From JAHEDH01 sp963753285 (GTDB lineage: Bacteria > Actinomycetota > Acidimicrobiia > Spongiisociales > ZC4RG35): a stretch of DNA of 64,000 nucleotides. A program made the translations under genes and the position numbers. This document shows positions 56,138-64,000 of this stretch, piece after piece (within the stretch, counting starts at the first letter, position 1; each line of letters starts with the position of its first letter). The stretch is taken from contig CAVWBT010000016.1 of NCBI GenBank assembly GCA_963753285.1, positions 301,157 to 365,156 on the forward strand, written 5' to 3'. The notes beneath the pieces were generated by a model. It did no database searches. It was not told where the DNA came from and saw only the letters and a program-made list of their open reading frames with translations.

Positions 56138-57792
56138 GAACGGATGGTCTCCTCGACCGGTTCGGCGTGTCTCGCGCTCATCTCTGCGCGGCGCTCACCG
56201 GCTGCCGCCACCAGACCCGAGAAGAGCGGGTGCGGGTCATCGGGCCGGGATTTGAACTCCGGATGTGCCTGAGTGGCGACGAAATACCGATGCTCCGGCA
56301 ACTCGATGAACTCCACGAGCGACCCGTCCGGCGAGAGCCCGGACAACGAGAGCCCTGCGGTCTCGAGATCCTTTCGGTACCGGTTGTTCACCTCCCAGCG
56401 GTGACGATGTCGCTCGTAGATCAACTCTTCTCCGTAGAGAGCCCGTACCTTCGAGCCCTCGACGAGCCGAGCGGGGTACAGGCCGAGCCGCATCGTGCCG
56501 CCCTTGTCCTCGACGTCCTGCTGGCTCACCATCAGGTCGATGACGGGATGCGGCGCCGTGGGATCGAACTCGGAGCTGTTGGCGCCCTCGAGCCCGAGAA
56601 CGTTGCGGGCGAACTCGATCACTGCGCACTGCAGCCCGAGACACAACCCGAGGAACGGGATGTCGTGTTCCCGGGCATATCGGATCGCTGCGATCTTGCC
56701 TTCGACACCCCGGTATCCGAACCCGCCCGGCACGACGATGCCGTCGAGGTCATCGAGGTATCCGGAGGCGAGCATCCCGGTGAGTTCATCGCTCGGAACC
56801 CAACGGAGATCGAGATCGAGGTCGTTGTGGGCGGCGCCGTGCCGCAATGACTCCACGACCGAGAGATAGGCGTCCGGGAGGTCCACGTACTTCCCCACGA
56901 TGCCGATCGTGACCGGCTTCTCGGCGGACAGTGCCTTCTGCACGAGGTTCGACCAGCCGCTGAGGTCCGGCGCCGGCAGATCGAGGTGGAAGCGATCACA
57001 CACGACGTCGTCGAGCCCTGCTCGGTTGAGCAGGACCGGCACCTCGTAGATGTCCTGGGCGTCCAGCGCGTTGATCACGGCTTTGGTGGGTACGTCGCAG
57101 AACAGCGAGATCTTCCGCCGGACCGAATCGTCGATTGGTCGATCGGAGCGCACGACGATGATGTCTGGGCTGATGCCCTTCGATCGGAGTTCGGCGACGG
57201 AATGTTGAGTGGGCTTGGACTTCAACTCCTCCGACGAGGCGATGTACGGGACGAGGGTGACGTGGAGGAAGAGGGCGTTCTGACGTCCGACGTCGTTGGC
57301 GAATTGGCGAATCGCCTCCAGGAAGGGAAGGCCCTCGATGTCGCCCACCGTGCCCCCGACCTCGGTGATGACGACATCGACGTCGTCCTCGTCGCCGACC
57401 GCGGCGATGCGGGACTTGATCTCATTGGTGATGTGCGGGATGACCTGGACGGTGTCGCCGAGGTAGTCACCGCGCCGTTCCTTCTTGATCACCGAGAGGT
57501 ACACCGAGCCCGCAGTGACGTTCGAGGTTCGCTTCAGGTTCTTTCCCACGAACCGCTCGTAATGGCCGAGATCGAGATCGGTCTCGCCGCCATCGTCGGT
57601 CACGAACACCTCGCCGTGCTGGAACGGGTTCATCGTCCCGGGGTCGACGTTGATGTAGGGATCGAGTTTCTGGATGACGACGCTGAGACCTCGAGCCGTG
57701 AGGAGCCGCCCGAGCGAGGCCGCGGTGATGCCCTTTCCGAGGCTGGAGACCACCCCACCGGTCACGAATACGTACTTCGTCTGGTGTCCCAC
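56134..57792 (-). CDS. pyrG: CTP synthase
   Basis: The 552-residue enzyme aminates UTP to CTP. The synthetase domain begins KYVFVTGGVVSSLGKGITAA (20) and includes KLDPYINVDPGTMNPFQHGE. The glutaminase domain has PFLGLCLGLQ (nucleophile cysteine) and a TQAHPEFKSRP end. The GTG start 57790-57792 is chosen because GGGGGAG lies five bases upstream. It heads a run of genes that continues to xerD and follows recN after 117 bases. Confidence 0.97.
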   Translation of the reverse strand: MGHQTKYVFVTGGVVSSLGKGITAASLGRLLTARGLSVVIQKLDPYINVDPGTMNPFQHGEVFVTDDGGETDLDLGHYERFVGKNLKRTSNVTAGSVYLSVIKKERRGDYLGDTVQVIPHITNEIKSRIAAVGDEDDVDVVITEVGGTVGDIEGLPFLEAIRQFANDVGRQNALFLHVTLVPYIASSEELKSKPTQHSVAELRSKGISPDIIVVRSDRPIDDSVRRKISLFCDVPTKAVINALDAQDIYEVPVLLNRAGLDDVVCDRFHLDLPAPDLSGWSNLVQKALSAEKPVTIGIVGKYVDLPDAYLSVVESLRHGAAHNDLDLDLRWVPSDELTGMLASGYLDDLDGIVVPGGFGYRGVEGKIAAIRYAREHDIPFLGLCLGLQCAVIEFARNVLGLEGANSSEFDPTAPHPVIDLMVSQQDVEDKGGTMRLGLYPARLVEGSKVRALYGEELIYERHRHRWEVNNRYRKDLETAGLSLSGLSPDGSLVEFIELPEHRYFVATQAHPEFKSRPDDPHPLFSGLVAAAGERRAEMSARHAEPVEETIRS

Positions 57793-57909
57793 CGTCACTC
57801 CCCCCGATCCGTGAGCGAACGCCCGAATGTCATGTTGATCACGGAACTCCACCGTAGCACTGCAGAGTCGCCCTTCCGAGGCGCGCGACCACGAACGCCG
57901 TGAGTCGAG

Positions 57910-59508
57910 CTAGGCATCGGAGGCCATGTCGAGCAGGTCGGCTGCAGCGAGCTTGGTGTGCTCGGAGTCCGTCGTGCCGGCGAGCATGCGCGAGAGCTCG
58001 GCGACCCGTGCGTCTCCTTCGACTCGTTCGACCGTCGCCGAATGCTCGCTCCGCGTGACGACATAGTGGACATCGGCGAACGCCGCGACCTGTGGGAGAT
58101 GAGTCACGCAGAGCACCTGATGGCGACTGGCGAGTGCCGACAGCTTGCGACCGACTTCGACGGCGATGGTGCCGCCGATTCCGGAGTCGATCTCGTCGAA
58201 GACGAGCGCCTCGACCTCCCCTGGGCCACCCGCGAGTCGGAGTGCGAGGACCAGCCTGCTCAGCTCTCCACCGGAAGCCACCCGCCCCAGGTCGCCCGGC
58301 GTGAGCCGTTGATCGGAGGCGAACTGCAGCGAGACTCGATCCGCACCATTCGCTCCGGGTTCGGTCGGCTCGATCCGGACCTCGAGGATCGGACTGCGAA
58401 ATCCGAGATCACCGAGGTGTTGCAGGGCGGCCCGGATGACATCCTCACCGGCCCTCCGGCGACCGGCGGTCAGACGCGCGCCCGCGTCCTCCAGCTTGCG
58501 CGCGGTGGCTTCGATCTCTCCGGCGATTCGATCCGCCGAGTCGAGCAGGTCCGACAACGTTCGAGCTCGTTCGCTCATCTGCTCTCCGAACTCGAGGATC
58601 TCTTCGAGCGTCGAGCCGTACTTGCGTTTCAGATCCGACAGGGCGGCAGAGCGGGCCTCGGCCTCCTCCAGGCTGGCCGGATCGTCGTCGAGGCGGTCGA
58701 TCTCGTCGCCGACGTCGATCGCGACGTCGCCGAGGTTCTGTTCGATGCCGGCAAGGCTGTCCGTGAGTCCCTCGAGCCCGTCGTCGAGGCGGGCGGCGCG
58801 TCGAAGCGACACCACGGCCTCATCGAAGCCCTCACGAGTGTGTTCGATGACGCGTTGGGCGGTTGCGAGGAACTCGGTGAGCTCGGCGGCATTGCGCAGG
58901 CGTGCGAGCGATCGCTCGAGCTCGACGTCGTCTCCGATCGCGAACCCCGACGTGGCGATCTCGGTGGCCTGGTGATCCGCCAGGTCCCGTTCCCGCTCGA
59001 GCGATCGTCGATCGCCTCCGAGCTGTTCCTGGCGCGCTCTCAGCTCCCCGAGCTGTTGCCACAGGGCCCGATACTCGACGCGGGCGGCGAGCCCGTCGCC
59101 GTCGAGCACGGCGTCGACGAGTCGGCGGGCTTCGGATGGCCGCATCAGGCTCAGCTGGTCGTGCTGGCCGATGATCTCCACCATTCCGGTGGTCGCCTCG
59201 TCGAGTGCCGCCGCCGACGCCACGGTTCCGTCGAGGTACGCCCTGCTTCGACCCGTTCGAGGCATCCGCCTCGAAGCCGCGATCTCGGTTCCCCCGGCGG
59301 TGATGAATCGACCGTCGACGGTCGCCTCGTCACCGAACGGGCCGATCAGATCGGGCTTGGAGGTCTCGCCGAGCAGCAGCCTGAGCGCGCCCAACAGCAG
59401 GGTCTTGCCGGTGCCCGTCTCTCCGGTGATCACCGTCAGTTTCGGCCCGGGGAGGACGTGAGCCTCTTCGATCAGGCCGAGGTTGCGAACGATCAGTTCG
59501 TCGATCAT
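57910..59508 (-). CDS. recN: DNA repair protein RecN
   Basis: The 532-residue SMC-like ATPase acts in double-strand break repair. Walker A is in VITGETGTGKTLLLGAL, the ABC signature is VASGGELSRLVLALRL, Walker B is ALVFDEIDSGIGG, and long coiled coils lie between (about residues 150-370). ATG 59506-59508 overlaps the nadK stop (ATGA). tlyA-nadK-recN is a conserved actinobacterial block. Confidence 0.96.
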   Translation of the reverse strand: MIDELIVRNLGLIEEAHVLPGPKLTVITGETGTGKTLLLGALRLLLGETSKPDLIGPFGDEATVDGRFITAGGTEIAASRRMPRTGRSRAYLDGTVASAAALDEATTGMVEIIGQHDQLSLMRPSEARRLVDAVLDGDGLAARVEYRALWQQLGELRARQEQLGGDRRSLERERDLADHQATEIATSGFAIGDDVELERSLARLRNAAELTEFLATAQRVIEHTREGFDEAVVSLRRAARLDDGLEGLTDSLAGIEQNLGDVAIDVGDEIDRLDDDPASLEEAEARSAALSDLKRKYGSTLEEILEFGEQMSERARTLSDLLDSADRIAGEIEATARKLEDAGARLTAGRRRAGEDVIRAALQHLGDLGFRSPILEVRIEPTEPGANGADRVSLQFASDQRLTPGDLGRVASGGELSRLVLALRLAGGPGEVEALVFDEIDSGIGGTIAVEVGRKLSALASRHQVLCVTHLPQVAAFADVHYVVTRSEHSATVERVEGDARVAELSRMLAGTTDSEHTKLAAADLLDMASDA

Positions 59509-60308
59509 TCGAGGGCGAACTTCCTGGTCACACGGGTGGCGAATCCCTCGTTCGACAGCCGGATGAACCGGGCGCGACGTTCGGCCGGTCCGATCTCCAC
59601 TGATTCGCCCTCGTGCAGCGAGCCGATCTCGCGACCGTCGACACTGACACGCACGGGTCGATCGTCGGTGACGGTGATGACGATCCGGGAGTCGGGCGGC
59701 ATCACGAGCGATCGATCGAACAGTGAATGCGGGGCGACCGGGGTGACCAGGAGCGTCTCGACCCGCGGGTCGATCAGCGGGCCACCGGCACTGAATCCGT
59801 AGGCGGTCGAGCCGGTGGACGTCGCCACCACGATCCCATCGGCTCGATAGGTGAGGAAGCGCTCGCCGTTCACTTCGACATCGAGCACCACGAGACGCTG
59901 GCTGTCGATCTTCTCGACGACGACGTCGTTCAGACCGGGCTCGGAGACATCCCCGATCGTGGCCTGGATCGTGTTGCGCTCTTCGATCGTGTATTCGCCC
60001 GAGGTCAGTGCCGCGAGCACTTCGTCGAGTTGCTCCGGCTCTGCCTCGGCGAGGAACCCGAGCGTGCCGAGGTTGATGCCGAGGACGGGGGTGTCGGTGA
60101 GCATGGCGCGACGGGTGGCGTTCAGGACAGTGCCGTCGCCGCCGATCGCCACGACGGCGTCGACCTCGGCCCAATCCGGCGGTGTGGATGGCGACTCCTG
60201 ATCGAGGGCGAGCGTCTCACATCCGAACGCCGCGGCTGCCTTCTCGAAGCGTGCTTCGAACTCGACCGCTTCCGCCCGATGCCGGTTGACGACGAGGCCC
60301 AACCGCAT
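59505..60308 (-). CDS. nadK: NAD kinase
   Basis: The 267-residue kinase makes NADP. It has the GGDGTVLNATR motif, NLGTLGFLAE and STGSTAYGFSAGGPL. It lies one base after tlyA and overlaps recN by four bases. Confidence 0.97.
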   Translation of the reverse strand: MRLGLVVNRHRAEAVEFEARFEKAAAAFGCETLALDQESPSTPPDWAEVDAVVAIGGDGTVLNATRRAMLTDTPVLGINLGTLGFLAEAEPEQLDEVLAALTSGEYTIEERNTIQATIGDVSEPGLNDVVVEKIDSQRLVVLDVEVNGERFLTYRADGIVVATSTGSTAYGFSAGGPLIDPRVETLLVTPVAPHSLFDRSLVMPPDSRIVITVTDDRPVRVSVDGREIGSLHEGESVEIGPAERRARFIRLSNEGFATRVTRKFALE

Positions 60309-60309
60309 C

Positions 60310-61089
60310 TCAGTCGACCTCCACGTCGATGGGCAGCGACAGTTCGGGAACGACGCCGCCGCCCTTGCGCGCCCAGACGAAGAACTCCCGGTTGCCCTTT
60401 GCTCCCGTGATCGGCGAGTCGCACACGGCCTGGACCGGCAGGCCGGCGTGACCGAGACAGTCGATCACCTTTCGAAGGGCCTGGACCCAGAGCGCCGGGT
60501 CCTTGACGATCCCGCCGCGCCCGACCTGGCCCTTCCCCACTTCGAACTGCGGTTTGACGAGTAACACGAGGTCGGCTCCATCCTCGGCGAGGCTTGCGAA
60601 TGCGTCGGCCACGGTACACAGCGAGATGAACGACAGATCGGCGACCACCAGATCGAAGGTGCCGATGTCCTCGGGCCCGACGAGTCGGATGTTCGTGCGA
60701 TCCCTGACCGTGACCCTGGGATCACCGGCGATCCGGTCGTCCAGCTGACCCCGGCCCACGTCGACCGCCGTGACGCCCTCGACACCCGATTGGAGGAGAT
60801 GATCGGTGAATCCGCCGGTCGACGCCCCGGCGTCGAGCGCCCGACGCCCGGCGACGTCCAGCCCGAACTCCGCGAGGGCACCCTCGAGCTTGAGGCCACC
60901 TCGCCCGACGTATCGAGGCTGGTCACCGACGAGCTCGATCGGCGTGTCCGCGGTCACCATCGAGGCCGGTTTCGGCGTCGGGATCCCTCGGACCGTCACG
61001 CCTCCGGTCGTCACGAGCGACGCGGCGGCAGTGCGGCTCGTCGCCATCCCTCGGCGCACCAGCTCGTTGTCCAGCCTCCGGCGAGTCAG
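60310..61089 (-). CDS. tlyA: TlyA-family rRNA 2'-O-methyltransferase
   Basis: TlyA methylates ribose in 16S and 23S rRNA (needed for capreomycin sensitivity in mycobacteria). An N-terminal S4 domain precedes a SAM fold: YVGRGGLKLEGAL, LDAGASTGGFTDHLLQ and LVKPQFEVGKGQVGRGGIVK (20). The S4 domain should start RRRLDNELVRRGMA, which is upstream of the first GTG (61059). A CTG at 61087-61089, in a CTGA overlap with the previous gene, is the likely start (259 residues). If GTG is used, the first S4 residues are missing. Confidence 0.9.
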   Translation of the reverse strand: MTRRRLDNELVRRGMATSRTAAASLVTTGGVTVRGIPTPKPASMVTADTPIELVGDQPRYVGRGGLKLEGALAEFGLDVAGRRALDAGASTGGFTDHLLQSGVEGVTAVDVGRGQLDDRIAGDPRVTVRDRTNIRLVGPEDIGTFDLVVADLSFISLCTVADAFASLAEDGADLVLLVKPQFEVGKGQVGRGGIVKDPALWVQALRKVIDCLGHAGLPVQAVCDSPITGAKGNREFFVWARKGGGVVPELSLPIDVEVD

Positions 61090-61331
61090 GATCGGTCCGT
61101 GTCGGCGTCGAGCTCCTCGTTGAGCTCGGCGGTGATGTCTGCGAGGACAGGGACGGCCTCGGCTGGATCGAGCTCTCCCAGCTCGTCGAGTTCGGCGCTG
61201 ATCCTGTCGAGCGGGTCCATTCGCTCGGTGTCCGCCGGCCCCGGCTCGAGCGGCTCGGTGTCGGTGGGCCCAGGCGCCGGCGGATCCGGGTCGAGCGGGT
61301 CTGGTCGATTCTCGGCTGTGGTCTCGGTCAT
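61086..61331 (-). CDS. Small acidic hypothetical protein upstream of tlyA
   Basis: The 81-residue protein is strongly acidic and Pro-rich. The first 40 residues are disordered (repeats of DPxxPxPxDTE), and the rest looks like a single helix (LDRISAELDELGEL). M. tuberculosis has a small gene (Rv1693) in the same place before tlyA, so it may be an equivalent. The function is unknown. A GATAAT box lies six bases before the ATG. It is divergent from the rhomboid gene. Confidence 0.7.
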   Translation of the reverse strand: MTETTAENRPDPLDPDPPAPGPTDTEPLEPGPADTERMDPLDRISAELDELGELDPAEAVPVLADITAELNEELDADTDRS

Positions 61332-61337
61332 GCCACC

Positions 61338-61343
61338 ATTATC
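61338..61343 (-). promoter_or_regulatory. Candidate -10 box of the small protein-tlyA-nadK-recN operon
   Basis: GATAAT on the minus strand, one base from TATAAT, ends six bases before the ATG at 61331. It implies a leaderless operon start. Confidence 0.45.
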
Positions 61344-61370
61344 GCTGCACCCCATGACAGGAACCGGGCA

Positions 61371-62090
61371 TTGTTCCCGATCAGAGACGACAACCCGACG
61401 AGGCACCGCCCGCTGCTCACCATCCTGGTGATCGCTGCATGTGTCGTCGTCTTCTTCGGCGTGCAGCCTCAGGACGAGCTCGGCGCCGCGGCGTTCCTCT
61501 ACGAGAACGCCGCCATCTCCTGCGAGATCCTCGGTTTCGAGCCGTTGACCACCGACGAGATCACGACCGGCCGATGCGGGGTCGGGTCCGACGTGGCGTT
61601 CCCGTCCAAGACCATCATCGGCTCGGTGTTCGCTTCGATCTTCCTCCACGCCAACCTGCTCCACCTGGTCACCAACATGTGGTCGCTGTGGATCTTCGGC
61701 AACAACGTCGAGGACCGGCTGCGGGGATTTCGATTCGTCAGGTTCTATCTCGGAACCGGCGTCGTGGCGACGCTGGCCTTCGTCGTGATGAACCCGTCGG
61801 CCACCGTGCCGCTGATCGGCGCCTCGGGAGCCATCGCAGGGGTGATGGGCGCATATCTGGTCATGTTCCCGAGAGCAGCGGTCGTCGCCATCGTCCCGCC
61901 GTTCTTCTTCTTCCCGTTCCGGGTACCTGCGATGGTGTTCCTGGTGATCTGGTTCGCCACCCAGTTCCTGATCTCCGACACGGCAGGCAACGTGGCCTGG
62001 GAGGCGCATGTGGGGGGCTTCATCGCAGGCGTGGTGTACGCGCTCGGTTGGGGTCGAACACCCAGCAGGCGGCGCCGCGTCAGCCGATGA
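61371..62090 (+). CDS. Rhomboid-family intramembrane serine protease
   Basis: The 239-residue protein has about six membrane helices. The catalytic serine is in LIGASGAIAGVMGAY, the histidine in AHVGGFIAGVVYALG, and SIFLHANLLHLVTNMWSLW with the asparagine lies in helix 2. Rhomboids cleave single-pass membrane proteins. A TTG start at 61371-61373 is used, because AGGAA lies eight bases upstream. Residues 45-75 form an unusually long loop after helix 1 with two cysteines (SCEIL, GRCGV). The gene is on the plus strand between two minus-strand units. Confidence 0.9.
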   Translation: MFPIRDDNPTRHRPLLTILVIAACVVVFFGVQPQDELGAAAFLYENAAISCEILGFEPLTTDEITTGRCGVGSDVAFPSKTIIGSVFASIFLHANLLHLVTNMWSLWIFGNNVEDRLRGFRFVRFYLGTGVVATLAFVVMNPSATVPLIGASGAIAGVMGAYLVMFPRAAVVAIVPPFFFFPFRVPAMVFLVIWFATQFLISDTAGNVAWEAHVGGFIAGVVYALGWGRTPSRRRRVSR

Positions 62091-62832
62091 GGAGGGGCAC
62101 CGATCCGATCGAGGCGACCCGGTGCGTGGGCGCGGGGTCCACGGCCCTGTCGGGAGGGGTCACTCCCGTATCGACGAGTACCGACACCCAGCCCTCGGCA
62201 TCCGCCATCGCCAGGTCGGTGTCGGGCCGGTCACCGATCATCACCACCGGGCCATCGACGAGCATCTCACGGAGGAGCTTGCGCATGGTCTCCTCTGGCT
62301 TGCCGGCGTTGATCGGCACGACTCCGGATGCGGCTTCGACGGCCGCGACGATGGAACCGGCCCCCGGCTTCAGTCCGGTCGGCGAGGGGTAGGTCACGTC
62401 GCGGTTGGTGGCGATGAACCGGGCGCCATTGCGAACCGCGGCAGAGGCGCGATCCAGCTGGTCGTAGCCGAAGGAGAAGTCGATTCCGACGACGACCGTG
62501 TCGGCGTCCACGTCGGACACCTCAGTCGCACCGGCGAATCCAATCGCCTCGGCGACGCCGTCGCCCCCGATCCGGAGCACCCGTGCCGACGACTCGATCA
62601 GCCGTCCGGCCGCCATCGCCGACGATGCGATCTGGTCGGCGTGCGCGGCGTATCCGGTCACCCGGCGGATCTTCTCTGCGGATTGGGCCCTGGTCCTCGA
62701 AGAGTTGTTGGTGCAGAACAGGATGTTGTGGCCGTCGGCGTCGAGCCCGTCGAGGGTCTCCCCCGCGCCCGGAACGGTCTGGTCTCCGAGGTAGACCACG
62801 CCGTCGAGATCGAAGATCAGATTCGAGGTCAC
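62080..62832 (-). CDS. HAD-IIA family phosphatase
   Basis: The 250-residue protein is a NagD-type HAD hydrolase. Motif I is FDLDGVVYLG, motif II NNSSRT, the lysine is in NAGKPEETM, and motif IV is VMIGDRPDTDLAMA. M. tuberculosis Rv1692, in the same gene cluster, is a glycerol-3-phosphate phosphatase, and this gene may be its counterpart. The GTG start overlaps the M20 peptidase stop (GTGA), and its 3' end overlaps the rhomboid stop by 11 bases, convergently. Confidence 0.93.
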   Translation of the reverse strand: MTSNLIFDLDGVVYLGDQTVPGAGETLDGLDADGHNILFCTNNSSRTRAQSAEKIRRVTGYAAHADQIASSAMAAGRLIESSARVLRIGGDGVAEAIGFAGATEVSDVDADTVVVGIDFSFGYDQLDRASAAVRNGARFIATNRDVTYPSPTGLKPGAGSIVAAVEAASGVVPINAGKPEETMRKLLREMLVDGPVVMIGDRPDTDLAMADAEGWVSVLVDTGVTPPDRAVDPAPTHRVASIGSVPLLIG

Positions 62833-64000
62833 ACGTCCCGCCAGTGATGCAACACGCGGTCCAGCAGGGTCACCGTCAACCCCACCGACTCGATCGAGAC
62901 CCGCTCGTCGTTGCCGTGGAACATCGAGAGGAAGTCTGGGAACGAGACCCGGTCGTCGAACAGGCCGACGCCGTACGCCGTCGATCCACGGGCCCGGAAG
63001 AACCTGGCGTCGGTACTCGCCGGCATCAGCGTCGGCACGACGGCGCGGGAACCGGCGACGTCCTCGTGGGCGTCGACGATGGCGTCCCACAGCGTGCCTT
63101 CGGGACGGGATTCGGTCGCCTCGAAGTCCGCCTGTGGCTCCAGTGTGAGACGGTCGGCGTAGCGGCCCATGGCCTTCTCCAAGAAGCGGTCGACGTCGTC
63201 GCGATCCTGACCGGGAACCGCCCGCAGGTCGACCTGCGCGACGGCTTCGTCGGGAATCATGTTCGACTTGACGCCGCCGTCGATCACGTTCGGGCTGACC
63301 GTGAGATGCGTACAGGCGTGGAGGTACGTGGCGAGCCGCGGGTCGGTTGCGTTGATGCGATCGATGGCCCCGTCGATCCGCTCGGGATCGAGCAGTTCGT
63401 CCTCGAGGTCGGAATCGAGCCCGAGCCCCCTCACGAATCCGCGCCACACATCGGTGATCCCGATCATCGCCGGCGTCTCGAAGAGTGCGGCCATACCTCC
63501 CACGAGCGGCTCGAGGGCGTTGTCGGCGCCGAACGGGGTGCTGCCGTGCCCGGGGGTTCCGGCCGATCGGACGTGGGTCCAGAACGGGCCCTTCTCGCCG
63601 ACCGACACCGGGTACCGGACCCCGCCACCGAGGTCGATCGGCGGATAGGCGATCTCGGTGAGCACGTAGTCGGCTCCGACCTGGTCCCAGGCGTGATCGG
63701 TGATGTACTGGGCTCCGTGGGTCCCCGCAGCCTCCTCGTCCGCGACGGCGAGATACAGGAGGTCGCCTCGCAGCGGAGCCCGCTGCCCGGTCAGATGCTG
63801 TTTGAACGCCACGGCCATCGCCGCTGTGACGTTCAGCATGTCGATCGCACCTCGACCCCAGACGAATCCGTCGGCGATCTCGGCGCCGAACGGATCACGG
63901 GACCAGCCCTCCTCTGTCACGGGCACGACGTCGGTGTGGCCCATCAAGAGCAGCGAGGGGGCGGTCGGATCGGCCCCTTCGACCCGGTAGAGAACCGATT
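62829..64000 (-). CDS. M20-family metallopeptidase, 5' end outside the window
   Basis: About 390 codons of an M20 peptidase or deacylase are visible. MGHTDVVPV carries the first metal histidine, WGRGAIDML the bridging aspartate, VADEEAAGTHGAQYI the catalytic glutamate pair, and TPGHGSTPFGADNA the dimerisation domain start. FHGNDERVSI near the end supplies the last histidine. The frame is open to position 64000, so the start lies beyond the window. The substrate is unknown; related proteins act on acyl-amino acids or dipeptides. Confidence 0.93.
   Translation of the reverse strand, partial: SVLYRVEGADPTAPSLLLMGHTDVVPVTEEGWSRDPFGAEIADGFVWGRGAIDMLNVTAAMAVAFKQHLTGQRAPLRGDLLYLAVADEEAAGTHGAQYITDHAWDQVGADYVLTEIAYPPIDLGGGVRYPVSVGEKGPFWTHVRSAGTPGHGSTPFGADNALEPLVGGMAALFETPAMIGITDVWRGFVRGLGLDSDLEDELLDPERIDGAIDRINATDPRLATYLHACTHLTVSPNVIDGGVKSNMIPDEAVAQVDLRAVPGQDRDDVDRFLEKAMGRYADRLTLEPQADFEATESRPEGTLWDAIVDAHEDVAGSRAVVPTLMPASTDARFFRARGSTAYGVGLFDDRVSFPDFLSMFHGNDERVSIESVGLTVTLLDRVLHHWRDV

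Overview
The window is about 64 kb of GC-rich chromosome, and almost every gene lies on the minus strand. It is dense with housekeeping genes that overlap by 4 bp at ATGA or GTGA junctions. The 16S and 23S rRNA, an actinobacterial-type integration host factor (mihF), TANNNT promoter boxes placed as in leaderless transcripts, and the tlyA-nadK-recN / pyrG-Nudix-xerD / scpA-scpB-rluB-cmk gene order all point to an actinobacterium. An Acidimicrobiia-like lineage is my best guess; the 16S gene here would settle it.

Layout, read left to right although transcription mostly runs right to left: the left edge holds a nucleoside hydrolase (cut by the window), ribokinase, a plus-strand YbaK deacylase, a C-terminal processing protease, SURF1, a small orphan gene, a gamma-glutamyltransferase-like gene, an SSB-like gene and an Arg/Gly-rich TPR protein (1-7.1 kb). 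A 16S-23S-5S operon without spacer tRNAs follows (7.1-12.7 kb), preceded by tyrS, mpg, argF, pheT and pheS, then a SpoU methylase, rplT, rpmI and infC (12.7-21 kb). Next come the riboflavin genes ribH, ribBA, ribE and ribD with a GGDEF response regulator and rpe, followed by rsmB, fmt, def, priA, metK, coaBC and rpoZ (21-33.6 kb). A P-loop kinase, purE, purK, gmk and mihF lead into the pyrimidine operon pyrR-pyrB-pyrC-carA-carB-pyrD-pyrF (33.7-45.7 kb). A VOC-family gene flanked by two inverted palindromes separates it from a divergent NAD-salvage pair, pncB and pncA (45.8-48.7 kb). The rest (48.7-64 kb) is cmk, aroA, rluB, scpB, scpA, an HD protein, a DksA-type zinc protein, xerD, ald, a Nudix hydrolase, pyrG, recN, nadK, tlyA, a small acidic protein, a plus-strand rhomboid protease, a HAD phosphatase and an M20 peptidase cut by the right edge.

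The genes supply nucleotides (pur, pyr, cmk, gmk, pyrG), cofactors (riboflavin, SAM, CoA, NAD), translation factors and chromosome maintenance, with tight translational coupling. Visible controls include a PyrR-binding hairpin beside the pyrR ribosome-binding site, an AUC start codon for infC with a terminator-like hairpin in its leader, and many probable leaderless promoters.

The most unusual signal is a set of at least seven intergenic islands built from 7-bp tandem units. They differ in sequence between loci, are often arranged as inverted pairs, and intrude into the ends of tyrS and ribH. Other points of interest are a reading-frame break in scpA that leaves ScpA open into ScpB, the VOC gene bracketed by 52-bp palindromes, and apparent CTG starts for priA and tlyA. 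I saw no CRISPR array, phage, insertion sequence or tRNA gene.
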